Origin: Lachnospiraceae bacterium
GTDB lineage: Bacteria > Bacillota > Clostridia > Lachnospirales > Anaerotignaceae
DNA: 5,909 nucleotides
Assembly: GCA_028695945.1 (NCBI GenBank)
Contig: JAQVIB010000133.1
Location: forward strand, 1 to 5,909
Direction of reading: 5' to 3'
The translations under genes and the position numbers were made by a program. The notes under the pieces are model-generated. The model was given only the letters and a program-made list of their open reading frames with translations. It did not search any database and had not been told where the DNA came from. Positions 5,081-5,909 of this stretch are shown in pieces. Position 1 is the first letter of the stretch; every line of letters begins with the position of its first letter.

Positions 5081-5909
5081 AAAATGCGTTAATGGAAGCT
5101 GCATGAAGGTTTAAGATGTCCAGAATAATGCTTATGTTGCCATCACCCAGAATTGTACAGCCTGCAATACCAGCGTCTTTGATGTTAAAGCTGTTAAGGT
5201 AAGTTGGAAGAGGCTTAACAACAACCTGTTGCTTACCGATTAACTCATCCACAAACAAACAATAGGATTTGTCACTAGATTCAACCCATACAAAAATTCC
5301 ATCTTCAATATTTTCTACCTGAGTTTCTATGTTATAAAGATCATGAAGTCTTACAATAGGGTAGAAATTACCCATGCGTTCAACAATCTCGTTACCCATT
5401 GAATCCAAAATAACATCTTCTTGTGACACTTTAAAGGACTGACGAATGTTGGTGATAGGGATTGTAAATATAGAACTGCCAACTGCAACCTCCATACCAT
5501 CTACTATTGCCATAGCTAAAGGAATTTTCACTGAAATACAGGTGCCTTCTCCTAATTCACTGGAAATAGAAACAACGCCGCCTACTTTTTCAATGTTCTG
5601 TTTTACAACGTCCATACCAACGCCACGGCCAGAATATTCGGTTACAACCTCGTTGGTTGAAAAACCAGGTGCAAGCAAAAGATTTAAAATATCGCGTTTT
5701 GAATATTCACTTTCAGGCTTTGTAAGTATACCGTTTTTCTTTGCTTTAGCAAGAATCTTAGTTGTATCCACACCTGTTCCATCGTCTGTTACTGTTATAA
5801 TAACATCGCTGCCAGTGTGTTCTGCCTCAAGTATAATTTCACCCTGAGAGTCTTTGCCAGCTTTAATACGGTCTTGTACGTTTTCTTCAATGCCGTGGTC
5901 CATAGCATT
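5079..5909 (-). CDS. cheA: Chemotaxis histidine kinase CheA, C-terminal part (5' end outside window)
   Basis: CheA autophosphorylates on a histidine under receptor control and passes the phosphate to CheY and CheB. The frame is open to the right edge, and the visible 276 residues begin inside the kinase N box (NAMDHGIEEN), so the ATG at 5903 is internal. Seen in order: G1 box TDDGTGVD (41-48), the F-box region LAPGFSTNEV (79-88), G2 box GRGVGMDVV (94-102), a G3-like GEGT (120-123), then the family signature IPLAMAIVDGM into the CheW-like P5 domain (about 135-275), ending with 'AGIAGCTILGDGNISIILDIL'-type strands (read here at 246-266). The missing part should hold the phosphotransfer (P1), target-binding (P2) and dimerisation (P3) domains. 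It is the first visible gene of a cheA-cheW-cheR-cheB run on one strand; CheW binds the P5 domain encoded here. ATP-binding motifs are intact. Confidence 0.96.
   Translation of the reverse strand, partial: NAMDHGIEENVQDRIKAGKDSQGEIILEAEHTGSDVIITVTDDGTGVDTTKILAKAKKNGILTKPESEYSKRDILNLLLAPGFSTNEVVTEYSGRGVGMDVVKQNIEKVGGVVSISSELGEGTCISVKIPLAMAIVDGMEVAVGSSIFTIPITNIRQSFKVSQEDVILDSMGNEIVERMGNFYPIVRLHDLYNIETQVENIEDGIFVWVESSDKSYCLFVDELIGKQQVVVKPLPTYLNSFNIKDAGIAGCTILGDGNISIILDILNLHAASINAF

Noticed and set aside
5446..5847. 133-residue plus-strand frame opposite cheA
   Set aside because: It is antisense to the conserved ATP-binding boxes of cheA and has low-complexity Ser/Thr/Pro/Ile composition typical of shadow frames.

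Overview
The window looks like a piece of an AT-rich Firmicute genome, most likely a motile clostridium (Lachnospiraceae or Oscillospiraceae type). The reasons are the A/T-rich coding, strong AAGGAGG-type ribosome binding sites, tight operon packing, and a GldG-like/DUF4340 gene pair next to a bacterial chemotaxis operon. The taxonomic call is inference; there is no rRNA or other marker here.

Left half, plus strand (1-2313): the 3' end of an operon. It holds the C-terminal part of a GldG-family ABC-transporter auxiliary protein (5' end outside the window). Next comes a 32-codon single-membrane-segment protein at 833-931 that overlaps both neighbours by 4 bases, then a full-length DUF4340 protein (928-2268). 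A strong hairpin plus T-run (2272-2313) closes the operon and, read from the other side, can also stop the opposing operon. The GldG/DUF4340 proteins are expected to form the extracytoplasmic part of an ABC-type system whose ATPase and permease genes should lie just upstream. Its substrate is unknown.

Middle (2314-2482): a 169-base non-coding strip between the convergent operons, with A/T-rich and mixed-composition inverted repeats that may form the 3' end of the chemotaxis transcript.

Right half, minus strand (5909-2483): a chemotaxis operon in the order cheA (3' part only), cheW, cheR, cheB. CheA is the histidine kinase, CheW couples it to receptors, CheR methylates receptor glutamates, and CheB, a target of CheA phosphotransfer, removes those methyl groups. 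Together they form the signalling core plus the adaptation enzymes. The first junctions are short (14 and 17 bases). The cheR-cheB gap is 84 bases and carries several small inverted repeats and a weak promoter-like pair. No cheY, cheC, cheD or receptor gene is in the window.

I found no mobile elements, CRISPR arrays, tRNA or rRNA genes, and no wholly new system. The least-described items are the 32-residue protein between gldG and DUF4340, the three-fold repeat inside the DUF4340 protein, the repeat-built CheB linker, and the structured cheR-cheB gap.
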